From a virus: a stretch of DNA of 35,003 nt. Position 1 is the first letter of the stretch, and each line of letters starts with the position of its first letter. The stretch is taken from IMG/VR virus record IMGVR_UViG_3300027734_000181, positions 1-35,003 of that record; one strand, 5' to 3'. Below are positions 8,164-15,787 of this stretch, one piece after another. Both the position numbers and the translations under genes were made by a program. The notes beneath the pieces are model-generated. The model made no database searches, was not told the origin of the DNA, and worked only from the letters and a program-made list of their open reading frames with translations.

Positions 8164-8816
8164 AATACATTGCAGTATGCACACCAGCGCGTGACATGGT
8201 CCACACCATGTTTACCTATGATCTTGTCAACATGGTGGCTAACCACACATTGAACACCAATGATGCCATCAGCTTGAAAATATCGCAGGGGACGCTTATC
8301 GCCAATCAGCGAGCTGAATTGTGCCTAGACGCGATGCGTGAAAAATGCACTCATGTGCTTTTCATTGATTCAGATATGCGGTTTCCACACGACATGATTG
8401 AGCGTTTGCTGCAACATGATTTGGACATTGTGGCGACCAACTGCGCTCGCAGACGTATGCCAACAGGACCAACCGCACAGATTTACAAAGAGAATGGCGA
8501 GCGTGAGCTGGTATATACGATGCCCGAATCAACTGGCCTGCAAGAAGTTGGCTCAGTTGGTATGGGCGTGATGCTGATCAAGGCCAATGTCTTTGCGGCT
8601 TTGTCAGAGCCTTGGTTTGAGACTCCATGGCGGCATGATAAACGTGGCTACATTGGCGAGGATGTTTTCTTCTGTAAGAAAGCCAGAGATGCAGGCTTTA
8701 AGATATGGATTGATCACGATGTGAGCAAGGAAATCGGCCACATTGGGATGTTTGAATTCAAGCATGACCATACTTGGGTGATGCGTGAAGTACAAGAAAC
8801 TGAAAAGGTTACCTGA
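8160..8816 (+). CDS. GT2-like glycosyltransferase
   Basis: A 218-residue GT-A-fold protein. The nucleotide-sugar/metal motif is in VLFIDSDMRF (D70-x-D72). It is preceded by KISQGTLIANQRAEL (40-54) and followed by VGSVGMGVMLIK, GEDVFFCKKARDAGF (acceptor/catalytic region) and HIGMFEF near the end. Phages carry such small transferases either to glycosylate virion proteins or DNA or to alter host surface sugars; which applies here cannot be read. It is the second such gene among head genes. It overlaps both neighbours by a few bases, so it is co-translated with the neck adaptor. Confidence 0.85.
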   Translation: MKYIAVCTPARDMVHTMFTYDLVNMVANHTLNTNDAISLKISQGTLIANQRAELCLDAMREKCTHVLFIDSDMRFPHDMIERLLQHDLDIVATNCARRRMPTGPTAQIYKENGERELVYTMPESTGLQEVGSVGMGVMLIKANVFAALSEPWFETPWRHDKRGYIGEDVFFCKKARDAGFKIWIDHDVSKEIGHIGMFEFKHDHTWVMREVQETEKVT

Positions 8817-9445
8817 TGGCACTCACGACTTATGCGGAGCTGAAGACCTCGGTTGGCGACTGGCTCAACCGCACTGATTTGGCTACTGCTATTTCAGACT
8901 TTGTCAGCCTGGCAGAGTCACAAATTGAGCGCCAGTTGCGTACGCGCCAAATGATTGTGCGTGCCAATGCGACATTTGCGGCGGCTGCTGAGTACGGCAC
9001 AGTGCCTGACGATTTCTTAGAAACCAAGTCCATCAAGCTCAATACAAATCCAATTACTAACCTGTCATTCCAAACCATTGATGCAATGGACTCGCTGTCG
9101 AATACGACTTACTTGTCCAGTGGCAAGCCACTGTATTTCACTATTGTTGGAAGTCAATTCAGACTGCTACCAATTCCTGATGGTGAGTACACCGCCGAGC
9201 TTGTCTACTATGCAAAGTTGGCTAAGTTATCAAATACGAATACCACCAACTGGCTGCTGACTCAAGCACCTGATGTGTATTTGTATGGATCACTCTTACA
9301 GGCTGCGCCATACCTCCAAGACGATGCGAGAATCTCTGTATGGTCATCGCTGTATCAAGCAGGACTGGATCAATTGCAAATTGCAGATGATCGGGGTTCT
9401 ACATCAGGCGGCGCGATCTTGGCAAGAGCAAGGACATTTGGATGA
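8816..9445 (+). CDS. Head-tail adaptor protein (SU10-type)
   Basis: A 209-residue neck protein. Proteins of this class sit beneath the portal and connect it to the tail nozzle. The N-terminal part, TYAELKTSVGDWLNRTDL...FVSLAESQIERQLR, is a helical signature of podovirus adaptors. The middle part, TVPDDFLETKSIKLN, and the C-terminal PDVYLYGSLLQAAPYLQDD helices also fit. The length is typical. The gene start overlaps the preceding stop (GATGG), and its end overlaps the next ATG. Confidence 0.87.
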   Translation: MALTTYAELKTSVGDWLNRTDLATAISDFVSLAESQIERQLRTRQMIVRANATFAAAAEYGTVPDDFLETKSIKLNTNPITNLSFQTIDAMDSLSNTTYLSSGKPLYFTIVGSQFRLLPIPDGEYTAELVYYAKLAKLSNTNTTNWLLTQAPDVYLYGSLLQAAPYLQDDARISVWSSLYQAGLDQLQIADDRGSTSGGAILARARTFG

Positions 9446-9630
9446 TAGTTACCACCACCAAAGGCGATATGGATGACTCATTGCTTGAGAAGCGTGAGGG
9501 GTCTGTTGAGAACGATACCGAGACAACGAGCTGGGTAGAGTATTGGCTTGCTGGTGAGATGGTGCATCGATCTGTCCATATGGCGCTCAAACGCGGTGTT
9601 TTTGCTGATGGCATCAGTCAACAAATTTAA
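9442..9630 (+). CDS. Small protein of unknown function after adaptor
   Basis: A 62-residue protein (MIVTTTKGDMDDSLLEKREG...) with a central WVEYWLAGEMVHRSVHMALKRG helix. It starts in the adaptor stop (ATGA) and is followed by a gene with its own ribosome site. I recall short proteins of this form after adaptor genes in related phages. It may be a structural or assembly factor; no motif supports a more exact call. Confidence 0.72.
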   Translation: MIVTTTKGDMDDSLLEKREGSVENDTETTSWVEYWLAGEMVHRSVHMALKRGVFADGISQQI

Positions 9631-9640
9631 GGGATAAATC

Positions 9641-10096
9641 ATGGCTAATACGCAAGCAATGTGTACCAGTTTCAAGGGCGAGCTGCTTGTCGGCCACCAT
9701 AACTTTGGCACTGGCGTAGTACGCGCTGCCACTACAGCCGACACTTTCAAGGCTGCCTTGTACTTGGCCTCTGCCACTGTCAATGCGTCCACCACAGCCT
9801 ACAGCGCCACAGGTGAGGTGTCAGGCACAGGCTACACCGCAGGAGGCGTCACAGTGACATTTGGTACTGCACCAAGCACCAGTGGAACTACAGCCTTTGT
9901 GACGCCAAGCGCCAGCATCAGCTACAGCTCTGTAACCCTATCTACAGCCTTTGACGCGGTCTTGATCTATAACTCGACTCAATCAAACAAGGCAGTCAGC
10001 GTCCACACATTTGGCAGTCAGACAGTGACTGCTGGGACATTCACGCTGACCATGCCGACCAATGATGCAAGCACTGGCCTGATCAGGCTGGCTTAA
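9641..10096 (+). CDS. Thr/Ser-rich beta-structured virion protein
   Basis: A 151-residue protein poor in charged residues and rich in Thr, Ser, Ala and Gly. It alternates short beta-prone segments (TAYSATGEVSGTGYTAGG, VTVTFGTAPST) and starts MANTQAMCTSFKGELLVGHHNF. This composition is usual for virion decoration or appendage proteins. It sits at the start of the fibre region, with a ribosome site AAGGGATAAATC before the ATG. A small GC hairpin (GCAGC/GCTGC) lies about 10 bases after the stop, but without a T run, so I do not call a terminator. Confidence 0.75.
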   Translation: MANTQAMCTSFKGELLVGHHNFGTGVVRAATTADTFKAALYLASATVNASTTAYSATGEVSGTGYTAGGVTVTFGTAPSTSGTTAFVTPSASISYSSVTLSTAFDAVLIYNSTQSNKAVSVHTFGSQTVTAGTFTLTMPTNDASTGLIRLA

Positions 10097-10147
10097 CCAA
10101 GGGGCAGCGGCATGGCTGCTAATCGTGTAATTATATAAAGGTACAAA

Positions 10148-11059
10148 ATGGCTTTAGTTGTTGCAGATCGGGTACAACAGACAGCTACAGCCAATACGAC
10201 TGTTAGCTTTACTCTGTCCGGCTCTGTTGCTGGATTTCAGTCCTTTACTGTTGTTGGGGATACCAATACAACCTATTACACTGCAACAGATGCGTCTGGA
10301 AATTGGGAAGTTGGGCTAGGTACATATTCAACTACTGGCCCTACATTAACCCGCACAACCATACTTTCATCAAGCAATTCAAATGCGGCAGTTACGTTTT
10401 CTGGAACAGTGAATGTGTTTGTCACTTATCCTGCCAGCAAAGCAGTATTTAGCCCAACTGGTACTTTAGCTCAAAATACTCAAGTATTTACATTTGGGTC
10501 AGCACAGACATATACCGCACCTACAAATACTCAATGGGTAAAAGTTACTGTTGTTGGTGGTGGAGGAAATGGTGCTGGAACAACAAGCCAAAGAGGGTCA
10601 GGCGGAGGTTCTTCTGGCGTAGCTATTAAATGGTTAGCCATGACCGCAGGACAGACTTTAACGTATAGTGTTAGCGCATCATCTGCAACGACTTCTACTG
10701 TTTCATCTGGTACTTTAACAATAACAACTATCACTGCTAATGCTGGTTTTAATGGTTCATCTACGGCTTATGCAGCAAGTGCAACAAGTGGCGGCGCTGG
10801 TGGCTCCGCTTCTGGCGGAGATATAAATATTAACGGCGTTTCTGGCGGAACTTCTTATGGTTCTTCTACAGCAGTAGCAACCCAAGTTTCAGGGGTCGGC
10901 GGTAATTGTCCGGGGTTTGGTAGCGGAGGTACTAACACTGCCGCAGCAATTTCAGGCGGTGGCAATGGTATAGGTTATGGCTCTGGCGGAGGAGGCAGTA
11001 TAGGTAACGTTTCTTATGGAAACGGCGCAGGCGGCATTATTATTTTTGAAGCGTATTAA
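10148..11059 (+). CDS. Gly-rich tail fibre or appendage protein
   Basis: A 303-residue protein. The N-terminal 100 residues (MALVVADRVQQTATANTTVS..., then NTTYYTATDASGNWEVGLG) have the form of a virion-attachment domain that I recall from many phage fibres. The following segment, YTAPTNTQWVKVTVVGGGGNG, leads into a Gly/Ser-rich C-terminal half (about residues 135-300) with many GG, SGG and GSGG runs ending in GAGGIIIFEAY. Such Gly-rich tips can fold as polyglycine helix bundles in receptor-binding proteins. The gene is AT-richer than the head genes. GTACAAA before the ATG is a poor ribosome site, but AAAGG is present. Confidence 0.8.
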   Translation: MALVVADRVQQTATANTTVSFTLSGSVAGFQSFTVVGDTNTTYYTATDASGNWEVGLGTYSTTGPTLTRTTILSSSNSNAAVTFSGTVNVFVTYPASKAVFSPTGTLAQNTQVFTFGSAQTYTAPTNTQWVKVTVVGGGGNGAGTTSQRGSGGGSSGVAIKWLAMTAGQTLTYSVSASSATTSTVSSGTLTITTITANAGFNGSSTAYAASATSGGAGGSASGGDININGVSGGTSYGSSTAVATQVSGVGGNCPGFGSGGTNTAAAISGGGNGIGYGSGGGGSIGNVSYGNGAGGIIIFEAY

Positions 11060-11110
11060 AAACATGAATAAAGAACTACATATACAAAGTACAGGCTTGT
11101 AAGGATTAAT

Positions 11111-11881
11111 GTGTTTGGCTTTTCTTCATTTTCTCAAAATGCATTTGGAGAAATTCCTGCGCAAATAAGTGGACTTGCATATCCTTATGGAACAGGTCAA
11201 TATGGCCTTGGTGCTTATGGAAAAGGCAACCTTACTATCTCAGGCAACCAGGCGACTGGTGCTGTTGGGGATTTATTAGAAAACACATCAATCCAAGAAG
11301 ATGGGACTATTGCCACAGGCAATGTCGGCACTGTTGGCTTAACTGTATCTGTCGCCATATCAGGCAATGCAGCCATTGGCGCTGTTGGATCGGTCTTATC
11401 GACATCAACCAATGCTGTTACAGGCAATGCGTCAATCCTGGCTGTTGGCAGCGTCACTCAGTCTGTTGCAATTGACTTATTTGGTAATTCTGCGACTGGT
11501 TCGATTGGATCGGTTAGCGTCACCAGCACCAAAGCAATTACTGGAAATGCAGCCACTGGTGCTGTTGGAACAGTATTGTTTGAGGTCATATCTTTTCAAA
11601 ACATTACAGGCGTTGAGAGTACAGGATCAGTTGGCAGCGTATCAAATGTCATATCCATAGGGATAATTGGCGTTGAGTCAATTTGCGCTGTTGGGATAAT
11701 GATTGGCTTTGGATGGGGTTCTATTCCCAATACATCCGAGACATGGACACCCGAAGCAGACACATCAGAGAGTTGGACGCCAGTTGCGAATTCAGCTGAG
11801 AGCTGGACACCGACTTCTGATACGTCAGAAAGTTGGTCTGATTTGTCGGACAATTCAATCACTTGGCAAGAGGCCGCGTAA
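11111..11881 (+). CDS. Repeat-built appendage protein
   Basis: A 256-residue protein starting with GTG after AAGGATTAAT. Residues about 40-205 consist of around eight degenerate repeats of 20-24 residues with the core I-x-G-N-A-A-T-G-A-V-G-S-V (for example ISGNAAIGAVGSV, LFGNSATGSIGSV). The C-terminal 50 residues hold four or more 10-residue repeats around SESWTP, ending with ITWQEAA. Repeats of this size suggest a beta-helix or stacked-strand shaft; the Trp repeats could be a carbohydrate-binding or anchoring part. It lies between two fibre genes and is probably a tail appendage. Confidence 0.78.
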   Translation: MFGFSSFSQNAFGEIPAQISGLAYPYGTGQYGLGAYGKGNLTISGNQATGAVGDLLENTSIQEDGTIATGNVGTVGLTVSVAISGNAAIGAVGSVLSTSTNAVTGNASILAVGSVTQSVAIDLFGNSATGSIGSVSVTSTKAITGNAATGAVGTVLFEVISFQNITGVESTGSVGSVSNVISIGIIGVESICAVGIMIGFGWGSIPNTSETWTPEADTSESWTPVANSAESWTPTSDTSESWSDLSDNSITWQEAA

Positions 11882-11894
11882 AGGGGATTAAAGA

Positions 11895-13217
11895 ATGGCA
11901 GATACCACCACCACAAACCTATTGTTGACAAAGCCCGAGGTTGGCGCGTCAACTGACACATGGGGTACGAAGATCAATACCGACTTAGATAGCGTGGACG
12001 CTGTCTTTGCGGCTGCTGGTACTGGTACATCAGTTGGCTTGAACATTGGATCAGGCAAGAAGCTGAAACTGGTTGGAGACATCATCGACACCAACGGCAA
12101 TGAGTTGCTGAAAGTGACTGCCACAGCCTCTGCTGTCAATGAGTTGACTTTGGCTAATGCTGCCACTGGTGGAGTGCCAACATTGACTGCATCAGGTGGT
12201 GACACCAACATTGGCTTTGAGCTAGTCTCAAAAGGCACTGGCGAGATTACGGCCAATGTCAATGGCTCTGATGTATTTAATGCGTCCAGTTCATTTGGTT
12301 TCAAGAATCGCATCATCAATGGTCAAATGCAAATAGCGCAAAGAGCAACGTCTGCAACCATTACTGCGGGTTCAACAATTGCGGCTGGCTATTCAACTGT
12401 AGATCGTTTCTATGTTTACTGTACAGGCGCAAACGTAACTGCGGCACAGGTAGCTGGAGCTAATGCAACTAAAAATAGATTGCGAATTACTGGTGCGGCA
12501 TCTGTTACTGCGGTTGGTATTGGTCAGCGCATTGAACAACTCAACAGTTATGACCTTGCTGGCTCTACTGCCACTTTGTCAGCAGATTTGGCTATATCTG
12601 CAACATTGACTACTGTTACATGGACAGCAAGTTATGCAACGACAACAGCAGACACGTTTGGCACATTGGCAAGTCCAACTGTTACTCAAATTGCAACAGG
12701 CACATTCACAGTCACTTCAACTATTACCAACTTCTCTACAAATATAACCATCCCTGCGGCGGCTACAACAGGCATACAGATTGTGTTTACTGTTGGCGCA
12801 TTGACAGCAGGATTGACATGGACAGTTGGTAATGTACAGCTTGAAAAAGGCTCAACAGCAACTAGCTTTGATTACAGGCCTTATGGGACTGAGTTGGCTT
12901 TGTGTCAGAGGTACTATTCCAGTCTTAACAGAGGATTGGTAGGAGGTGCTGATAGCGCAACAGAGATAGCACTTGGTGGCATATGCGTTGTTCCTATGAG
13001 AGCCTCTCCTACTATAGCCCTTATGCAGACCACTCCTCAATTTCAAAGTGGTGGAACAATTTTTAGTGGAACAGCTTCAGCAATTACAGATTCAAATATA
13101 AACTCTGATTCATACCATCTCCGTTTAAGTGGGTTTACAGGATTAACTACGGGCAGAGCTTGTATTAGTAGAAATGGATCAGGTGGTGGCTTAATAACAC
13201 TTTCTGCGGAGTTATAA
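11895..13217 (+). CDS. Tail fibre, receptor-binding protein
   Basis: A 440-residue fibre. The N-terminal domain (TTNLLLTKPEVGASTDTWG) is a virion-anchoring segment common to many phage fibres. After a Gly/Thr-rich linker comes a beta-sandwich-like domain beginning FKNRIINGQMQIAQRAT, with VDRFYVY, QRIEQLNSYDL and VGNVQLEKGSTATSFDYRP. This is a frequent receptor- or carbohydrate-binding module of phage tails. The C-terminal 100 residues (from CQRYYSS) are probably the most variable, host-recognition part. AGGGGATTAAAG before the ATG is the ribosome site. Confidence 0.88.
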   Translation: MADTTTTNLLLTKPEVGASTDTWGTKINTDLDSVDAVFAAAGTGTSVGLNIGSGKKLKLVGDIIDTNGNELLKVTATASAVNELTLANAATGGVPTLTASGGDTNIGFELVSKGTGEITANVNGSDVFNASSSFGFKNRIINGQMQIAQRATSATITAGSTIAAGYSTVDRFYVYCTGANVTAAQVAGANATKNRLRITGAASVTAVGIGQRIEQLNSYDLAGSTATLSADLAISATLTTVTWTASYATTTADTFGTLASPTVTQIATGTFTVTSTITNFSTNITIPAAATTGIQIVFTVGALTAGLTWTVGNVQLEKGSTATSFDYRPYGTELALCQRYYSSLNRGLVGGADSATEIALGGICVVPMRASPTIALMQTTPQFQSGGTIFSGTASAITDSNINSDSYHLRLSGFTGLTTGRACISRNGSGGGLITLSAEL

Positions 13218-13370
13218 ATGTATAAATTACTTAATGAAAATGCTGTATTGAAAATGGTTGATGGCTCTTGCATCCCTTTCGACCCCGCCAACACAGACTA
13301 CCAAGCCTACCTAAAGTGGCTTGCAGAGGGCAATACACCATTGCCAGCAGATGAGCCTGCAAATGGATAA
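13218..13370 (+). CDS. Small fibre-associated protein (tail-chaperone-like)
   Basis: A 50-residue protein that starts immediately after the fibre stop (TAAATG). It contains [20 protein letters not shown] and [14 protein letters not shown]. This short pattern (IP-x-DP-x2-x-DYQ-x-YL-x-WL-x2-GN-x-P) I recall from proteins directly behind tail fibre genes, some of which assist fibre assembly. The reading frame is complete and tightly placed between two genes, which makes chance unlikely. The ATG of the next gene overlaps its stop. Confidence 0.75.
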   Translation: MYKLLNENAVLKMVDGSCIPFDPANTDYQAYLKWLAEGNTPLPADEPANG

Positions 13371-13584
13371 CCAGCAGCTCTTCAACCTGGTTATTGGTGT
13401 CGCTGGATTCTTGGCGGCATACGTCATTAACTCCATGACACGCACAATACAAAAGCTGGATGACAAGGTCAATGACCTACCTCACAGTTATGTGCAAAAG
13501 GATGACTACCGATCTGACATTGCAGAGATCAAGGCCATCTTGAAGCAGATCTTTGACAAACTAGACAGCAAGCAAGACAAATGA
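13363..13584 (+). CDS. Small membrane protein with coiled coil (lysis cassette)
   Basis: A 73-residue protein starting [12 protein letters not shown]. It has one N-terminal membrane helix (about residues 6-22, [13 protein letters not shown]) and a charged helical tail with [19 protein letters not shown] and [13 protein letters not shown] prefer the ATG at 13363, which overlaps the previous stop, over the in-frame ATG at 13351. One membrane helix plus a coiled-coil tail next to holin and endolysin genes fits a holin accessory or inner-membrane lysis protein, but this is a contextual inference. Confidence 0.75.
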   Translation: MDNQQLFNLVIGVAGFLAAYVINSMTRTIQKLDDKVNDLPHSYVQKDDYRSDIAEIKAILKQIFDKLDSKQDK

Positions 13585-13585
13585 T

Positions 13586-14125
13586 GTGGACCCATTCACC
13601 GCCGCCCTAGCTGCTATTAGTGCAATTAAGACAGGCGTTGCGCTTTATAAGGACATAAAGCAAACAGGCGGTGAGTTGGCAAAGATCACAAAAGAGATTT
13701 CGGGTTTCATAGGTCAGTTTTTTGAGGCGCATGAAGAAGTAAAGAAAGAAGCAGAAGAGCAAAAGCGCAACCCTCCAAAAACAAAATCTCTCAAGTCGCA
13801 GGCTCTTGACAATGTCTTCAACCAAATCGAATTGGAGAGACAGTCAGTTGAGCTAAGAGAATTCCTGATCTATCAAGTTGATCCAGCCTTGGGTGCAGTG
13901 TGGTCAAGGTTTGAAGAAGAGTATGCAAGACTCAATGAGGAGCAAGAAAAGGAAAGACTGGAACAGGAAGCAAAGGACAGGGTGGTGGCATGGCAACGAA
14001 GAAAAATGCTAAACCAACTACAAGACAGGGCGTTAGTAATAGCAGCAGTGATGATCGTTTTTATATACCTCCAGCTCCTATTCCTAGCAATCCACCAAAT
14101 GAAAGTAATGAGATGGGATTCATAA
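13586..14125 (+). CDS. Lysis-region protein with C-terminal membrane helix
   Basis: A 179-residue protein with a GTG start just behind the previous stop. The N-terminus (PFTAALAAISAIKTGVALYKDI) is amphipathic. The middle (about residues 50-145) is a highly charged coiled coil (EEVKKEAEEQKR, EEEYARLNEEQEKERLEQE), and near the end is a membrane helix (about 148-168). Topology and position suggest a lysis-related or internal virion membrane protein. Its last 136 bases are shared, in another frame, with the next gene. Confidence 0.7.
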   Translation: MDPFTAALAAISAIKTGVALYKDIKQTGGELAKITKEISGFIGQFFEAHEEVKKEAEEQKRNPPKTKSLKSQALDNVFNQIELERQSVELREFLIYQVDPALGAVWSRFEEEYARLNEEQEKERLEQEAKDRVVAWQRRKMLNQLQDRALVIAAVMIVFIYLQLLFLAIHQMKVMRWDS

Positions 14126-14274
14126 TTGCATTTATCTCAATGGTGGTTGTTTTTGGTCTGCTTTTACCCATCATTGGCGCTATGTACTTGGATATTCTTG
14201 AAACGAAGAGAGAAACAAAGCAGCAACAAGAGCAAGTTAAACGATTGATAAATAAGGTGGAGAAAAAAGAATGA
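13990..14274 (+). CDS. Small membrane protein in overlapping frame
   Basis: A 94-residue protein. It has a polar N-terminal part with RFYIPPAPIPSNPP, one strong membrane helix (about residues 44-66, IIAFISMVVVFGLLLPIIG) and a short charged coiled coil at the end (LETKRETKQQQEQVKRL). Its first 136 bases overlap the upstream gene in a different frame. AGGACAGGG lies upstream of the ATG, and the stop overlaps the holin ATG. An embedded pair of one-helix membrane proteins is reminiscent of spanin pairs. No lipobox is visible, so I only suggest this. Confidence 0.65.
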   Translation: MATKKNAKPTTRQGVSNSSSDDRFYIPPAPIPSNPPNESNEMGFIIAFISMVVVFGLLLPIIGAMYLDILETKRETKQQQEQVKRLINKVEKKE

Positions 14275-14780
14275 TCCCAATTGTTGCATCACTGCTTGGC
14301 ACATTAGCCCAAAACGGCTTGGGTTTACTCTCTAGCGCAATACAGGCCAAGGGTAAAGAGGTGGTGGAGAACACTCTTGGGGTCAAGATTCCAGACGCAC
14401 CTACCCCTGAAGATGTTAGCAAACTTAGACAACTTCAGTTTGACCATGAAGAAAATTTATTGACGCTTGGCATTGAAAAGGCAAAGTTAGAGCTGGCCGA
14501 GCTTGATCTGTTGGCAAAGGCTGCTCAGTCTGACGCTGACAACATCACAGATCGCTGGCAGGCTGATATGGCATCTGACTCTTGGCTCTCCAAAAACATA
14601 CGCCCTATATGCCTTATGGCCATTTTGTTGGCCTATTTTATTTTTACAACCATGTCGGCTTTTGGGTACAACGCAAACGAGGGATACGTAAATCTGCTGG
14701 CCGGATGGGGGCAGCTGGTGATGGGCGCATATTTCGCAGGCAGGACGGCTGAGAAGATCATGGAAATGAGGAAGAAATGA
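14271..14780 (+). CDS. Holin, 3-TM type
   Basis: A 169-residue protein of the kind described as holin of three TM helices (GTA_holin_3TM type). It has an N-terminal hydrophobic segment (about 1-24, IVASLLGTLAQNGLGLLSSA), a charged central coiled region, DSWLSKNIRPICLMAILLAY leading into a membrane helix (about 112-132), and a last helix (about 139-160, GWGQLVMGAYFAGRTAEK). Holins form holes in the inner membrane at lysis time. The start overlaps the upstream stop, and the stop overlaps the endolysin start (ATGA), as in coupled lysis cassettes. Confidence 0.85.
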   Translation: MIPIVASLLGTLAQNGLGLLSSAIQAKGKEVVENTLGVKIPDAPTPEDVSKLRQLQFDHEENLLTLGIEKAKLELAELDLLAKAAQSDADNITDRWQADMASDSWLSKNIRPICLMAILLAYFIFTTMSAFGYNANEGYVNLLAGWGQLVMGAYFAGRTAEKIMEMRKK

Positions 14781-15115
14781 GTTTAAATACCGAACAGGCT
14801 GCATTCTTGCTGGATATGTGCAAGCTGATCCAATACGCCACAGAGCAGGGTTTTATGGTTACTGGCGGTGAATTGGCGCGTACACCCGAACAGCAGGCGA
14901 TCTACTTTAAGAATGGCCGTAGCAAGACCATGAACTCCATCCACTTGAAGCGATGCGCCATTGATCTGAACTTCTTCAAAGATGGAAAGATCATTTGGGA
15001 TAAGTCAACCATTGCACCACTTGGCGCGTTTTGGGAAAGTCTGCATCCAAAGAATCGTTGGGGCGGTAACTTCTCCAATTTGGTGGATTGTCCACACTTT
15101 GAGAGAAACGTCTAA
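14777..15115 (+). CDS. Endolysin, M15-family peptidase
   Basis: A 112-residue zinc peptidase that cleaves peptidoglycan stem peptides (L-Ala-D-Glu or D-Ala-D-Ala type). The zinc and catalytic motifs are intact: S54-x-H56 and D63 in SIHLKRCAIDLNF, and D104-C-P-H107-F-E109 near the C-terminus. GELARTPEQQAIYF matches the usual substrate-groove region. The single-domain length is short but normal for phage M15C enzymes. There is no signal peptide, so export depends on the holin encoded just upstream. GGAAGAA precedes the start; the stop overlaps the next ATG (TAATG). Confidence 0.93.
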   Translation: MSLNTEQAAFLLDMCKLIQYATEQGFMVTGGELARTPEQQAIYFKNGRSKTMNSIHLKRCAIDLNFFKDGKIIWDKSTIAPLGAFWESLHPKNRWGGNFSNLVDCPHFERNV

Positions 15116-15780
15116 TGGCACTCAACCTTGGTCAGCAGATAAGCACACCAGCGCAGCCAAACTTTGGTACGCCTGCGCCTGCCTATGACCAAGGATTCTT
15201 TGGTACGTCATTTGGCGGCTTGAATGCTTACTTCACCAAGTTGACGGCCATCTTTGCGGCGCTGTTTGGTCAGCGTGGCGGTAAGTACATCAATGCCCCA
15301 TATGGTGCGTTTCAAGATGGCACAGATCAAGTGGCGGCGAACACCACCACAGCCTACGCAATCACTTTTGACACCACCGACTTTAGCAATGGCGTGACAT
15401 TGTCAAATTCGTCAAGACTTAATGTGTCTCAGGCTGGTTTATATAACTTGCAATTCAGTATCCAGTTTACAAATACCACCAATGCATCTCAAGATGTGGA
15501 TGTTTGGTTTCGCAAGAACGGCACAAACATTGACAAATCAAATAGCAGATTTGGCTTTGCGCCAAGGAAAGGTGCTGGCGATCCATATCACACCATTGCC
15601 GCACTGAATTTCTTTGTCAGTTTGGCTGCCAATGACTATGTGCAGATCATGTGGCGGCCAACAGATGTCGGTGTCAGTATTGAACACTATGCAGCCAGCA
15701 GCTCACCGACTAGGCCAGTAGTGCCATCAGTCATTGCCACACTTTCTTTCGTGTCCAATCTGTCAACAGAAACAGCATAA
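15115..15780 (+). CDS. Jelly-roll-like appendage protein
   Basis: A 221-residue protein. The first 70 residues are polar with an FFGTSFGGLNAYFTKL segment. From about residue 85 there is an all-beta domain with the spacing of a C1q/TNF-like jelly roll: TTAYAITFDTTDFSNGV, GLYNLQFSIQFTNT, VDVWFRKNG, ALNFFVSLAANDYVQIMW and SVIATLSFV. Phages use such domains in trimeric spikes and decorations. It starts in the endolysin stop and precedes the nozzle gene, so I take it as a tail appendage, although the gene lies just beyond the lysis cassette. Confidence 0.78.
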   Translation: MALNLGQQISTPAQPNFGTPAPAYDQGFFGTSFGGLNAYFTKLTAIFAALFGQRGGKYINAPYGAFQDGTDQVAANTTTAYAITFDTTDFSNGVTLSNSSRLNVSQAGLYNLQFSIQFTNTTNASQDVDVWFRKNGTNIDKSNSRFGFAPRKGAGDPYHTIAALNFFVSLAANDYVQIMWRPTDVGVSIEHYAASSSPTRPVVPSVIATLSFVSNLSTETA

Positions 15781-15787
15781 TTCAGCT

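Noticed and set aside
10102-10117. GCAGC/GCTGC hairpin after 10096 as a terminator
   Set aside because: The stem is only 5 pairs and has no T run on either strand.
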